Positions 6,178 through 6,548 of a stretch of 6,548 nt of DNA are shown here, one piece after another. A model generated the notes under the pieces. That model did not search any database, was not told the DNA's origin, and was given only the letters and a program-made list of their open reading frames with translations. Both the position numbers and the translations under genes were made by a program. Source of the stretch: Nitronereus sp964503895. GTDB lineage: Bacteria; Nitrospirota; Nitrospiria; Nitrospirales; UBA8639. The stretch's first letter is position 1. Each line of letters opens with the position of its first letter. The stretch spans positions 1 to 6,548 of the forward strand of contig CAZDCF010000051.1 in assembly GCA_964503895.1 (NCBI GenBank), given 5' to 3'.

Positions 6178-6548
6178 TCTGACCCACTTGCCTAGCACAG
6201 GTAATCTCTAGCCCCGCTTTCGTAGTTCCTGGGCTACATAGCCCCGAGAACCAGACTCATGGGGGATGATGGCAAGAATCTAGTGGGTAGGAGTCCCAAG
6301 GGTGATTAGGTACTTGGAGACTTCGCTTTCCAATCTGCGGACAACACCAAGGCATACCCACTGCTTACCTCACAACAGCCTTATGAGCCTTAATAACTCC
6401 CTCGTTATTTAACGCCAGATGACTAGGTGTCACAACCCTTTTTATAGTGTTGTCGTGCGAGGTAACAGCCAGATGTCCCACCTACGATCAGCCATCTTGA
6501 CTCACTGGCATATACTATGCGCAGAAGCGACGAAAACAGCAAGCGCAA
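6178..6548 (-). pseudogene. Decayed minus-strand coding region(s), family not recognised
   Basis: No intact gene lies in the last 430 bases, but several minus-strand frames look like former protein. From the right edge to a TAG at 6425-6423 one frame reads WLIVGGTSG, then CYLARQHYKKG, reminiscent of a Rossmann-type dehydrogenase N-terminus with part of the glycine loop missing. A second frame, 6481-6365, reads VTPSHLALNNEGVIKAHKAV. A third, from 6369, reads RRLESEVSKYLITLGTPTH, TAG (6282-6280), then ILAIIPHESGSRGYVAQEL, and a further TAG (6210-6208) before RLPVLG. Stops and frame changes every 25-40 codons rule out an active gene. Whether this is one gene or two is unclear. I do not recognise the family of the GSRGYVAQELRKRG part. 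Confidence 0.3.
6392..6409. repeat. Second copy of the AATA-stem hairpin
   Basis: AATAAC (6392-6397) and GTTATT (6404-6409) pair perfectly around TCCCTC. Compared with the hairpin at 2-19, 14 of 18 bases agree, and one base pair differs on both sides (G-C there, A-T here), so the stem is preserved. It lies inside the decayed region, where the same bases would encode N-N-E-G-V-I on the minus strand. The structure is certain; its significance is not. Confidence 0.4.

Noticed and set aside
6231..6244. Perfect inverted repeat GGGCTA-CA-TAGCCC as a regulatory hairpin.
   Set aside because: It coincides with the G-Y-V-A codons of the decayed frame, has a two-base loop and is not placed near a gene start or end.
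1..6548. Search for CRISPR arrays, IS ends or retron/diversity-generating repeats.
   Set aside because: No regularly spaced repeats, transposase or reverse-transcriptase motifs, or terminal inverted repeats were seen by eye.

Overview
The window is bacterial: Shine-Dalgarno sites precede the genes, two of them are tightly packed, and there is a tRNA and an extracytoplasmic-type ABC transporter. No marker fixes the lineage. The ABM-like small protein, the phosphotriesterase relic and a very large FtsX-type permease made me think of an uncultured Chloroflexota (SAR202/Dehalococcoidia-like) genome, but that is an impression, not a demonstration.

Layout from left to right. Positions 1-181 hold no supported gene, only a small hairpin at the extreme left. 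A 92-residue ABM-like (dimeric alpha/beta-barrel) protein is at 182-460 (+). A tRNA-Val(GAC) at 494-570 (+) has three A/C mismatches in its stems. Positions 571-940 look like a scar. On the minus strand is the tail of an HTH protein whose last residues are templated by the tRNA. It abuts the last ~50 codons of a phosphotriesterase-family gene on the plus strand (to 878). A candidate promoter then leads into a two-gene operon: an ABC ATPase of the LolD/MacB class (941-1615) and, three bases later, an 1146-residue permease with two FtsX halves (1619-5059). After a 169-bp convergent intergenic region comes a complete thioredoxin-TPR protein of the CnoX/YbbN family on the minus strand (5229-6041). 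The last 500 bp carry no intact gene, but minus-strand frames there look like decayed coding sequence.

Functional picture. The intact genes are a self-contained ATPase-permease pair (probably one ATPase dimer driving one double-length permease, substrate unknown), a redox-capable holdase/co-chaperone, and a small ferredoxin-fold protein. They are separated by degraded fragments, so the window reads as accessory or rearranged sequence around a tRNA used, or once used, as an integration site. The most interesting items are the tRNA/HTH/phosphotriesterase junction, the duplicated-FtsX permease with a membrane-embedded linker, and the decayed region at the right end.
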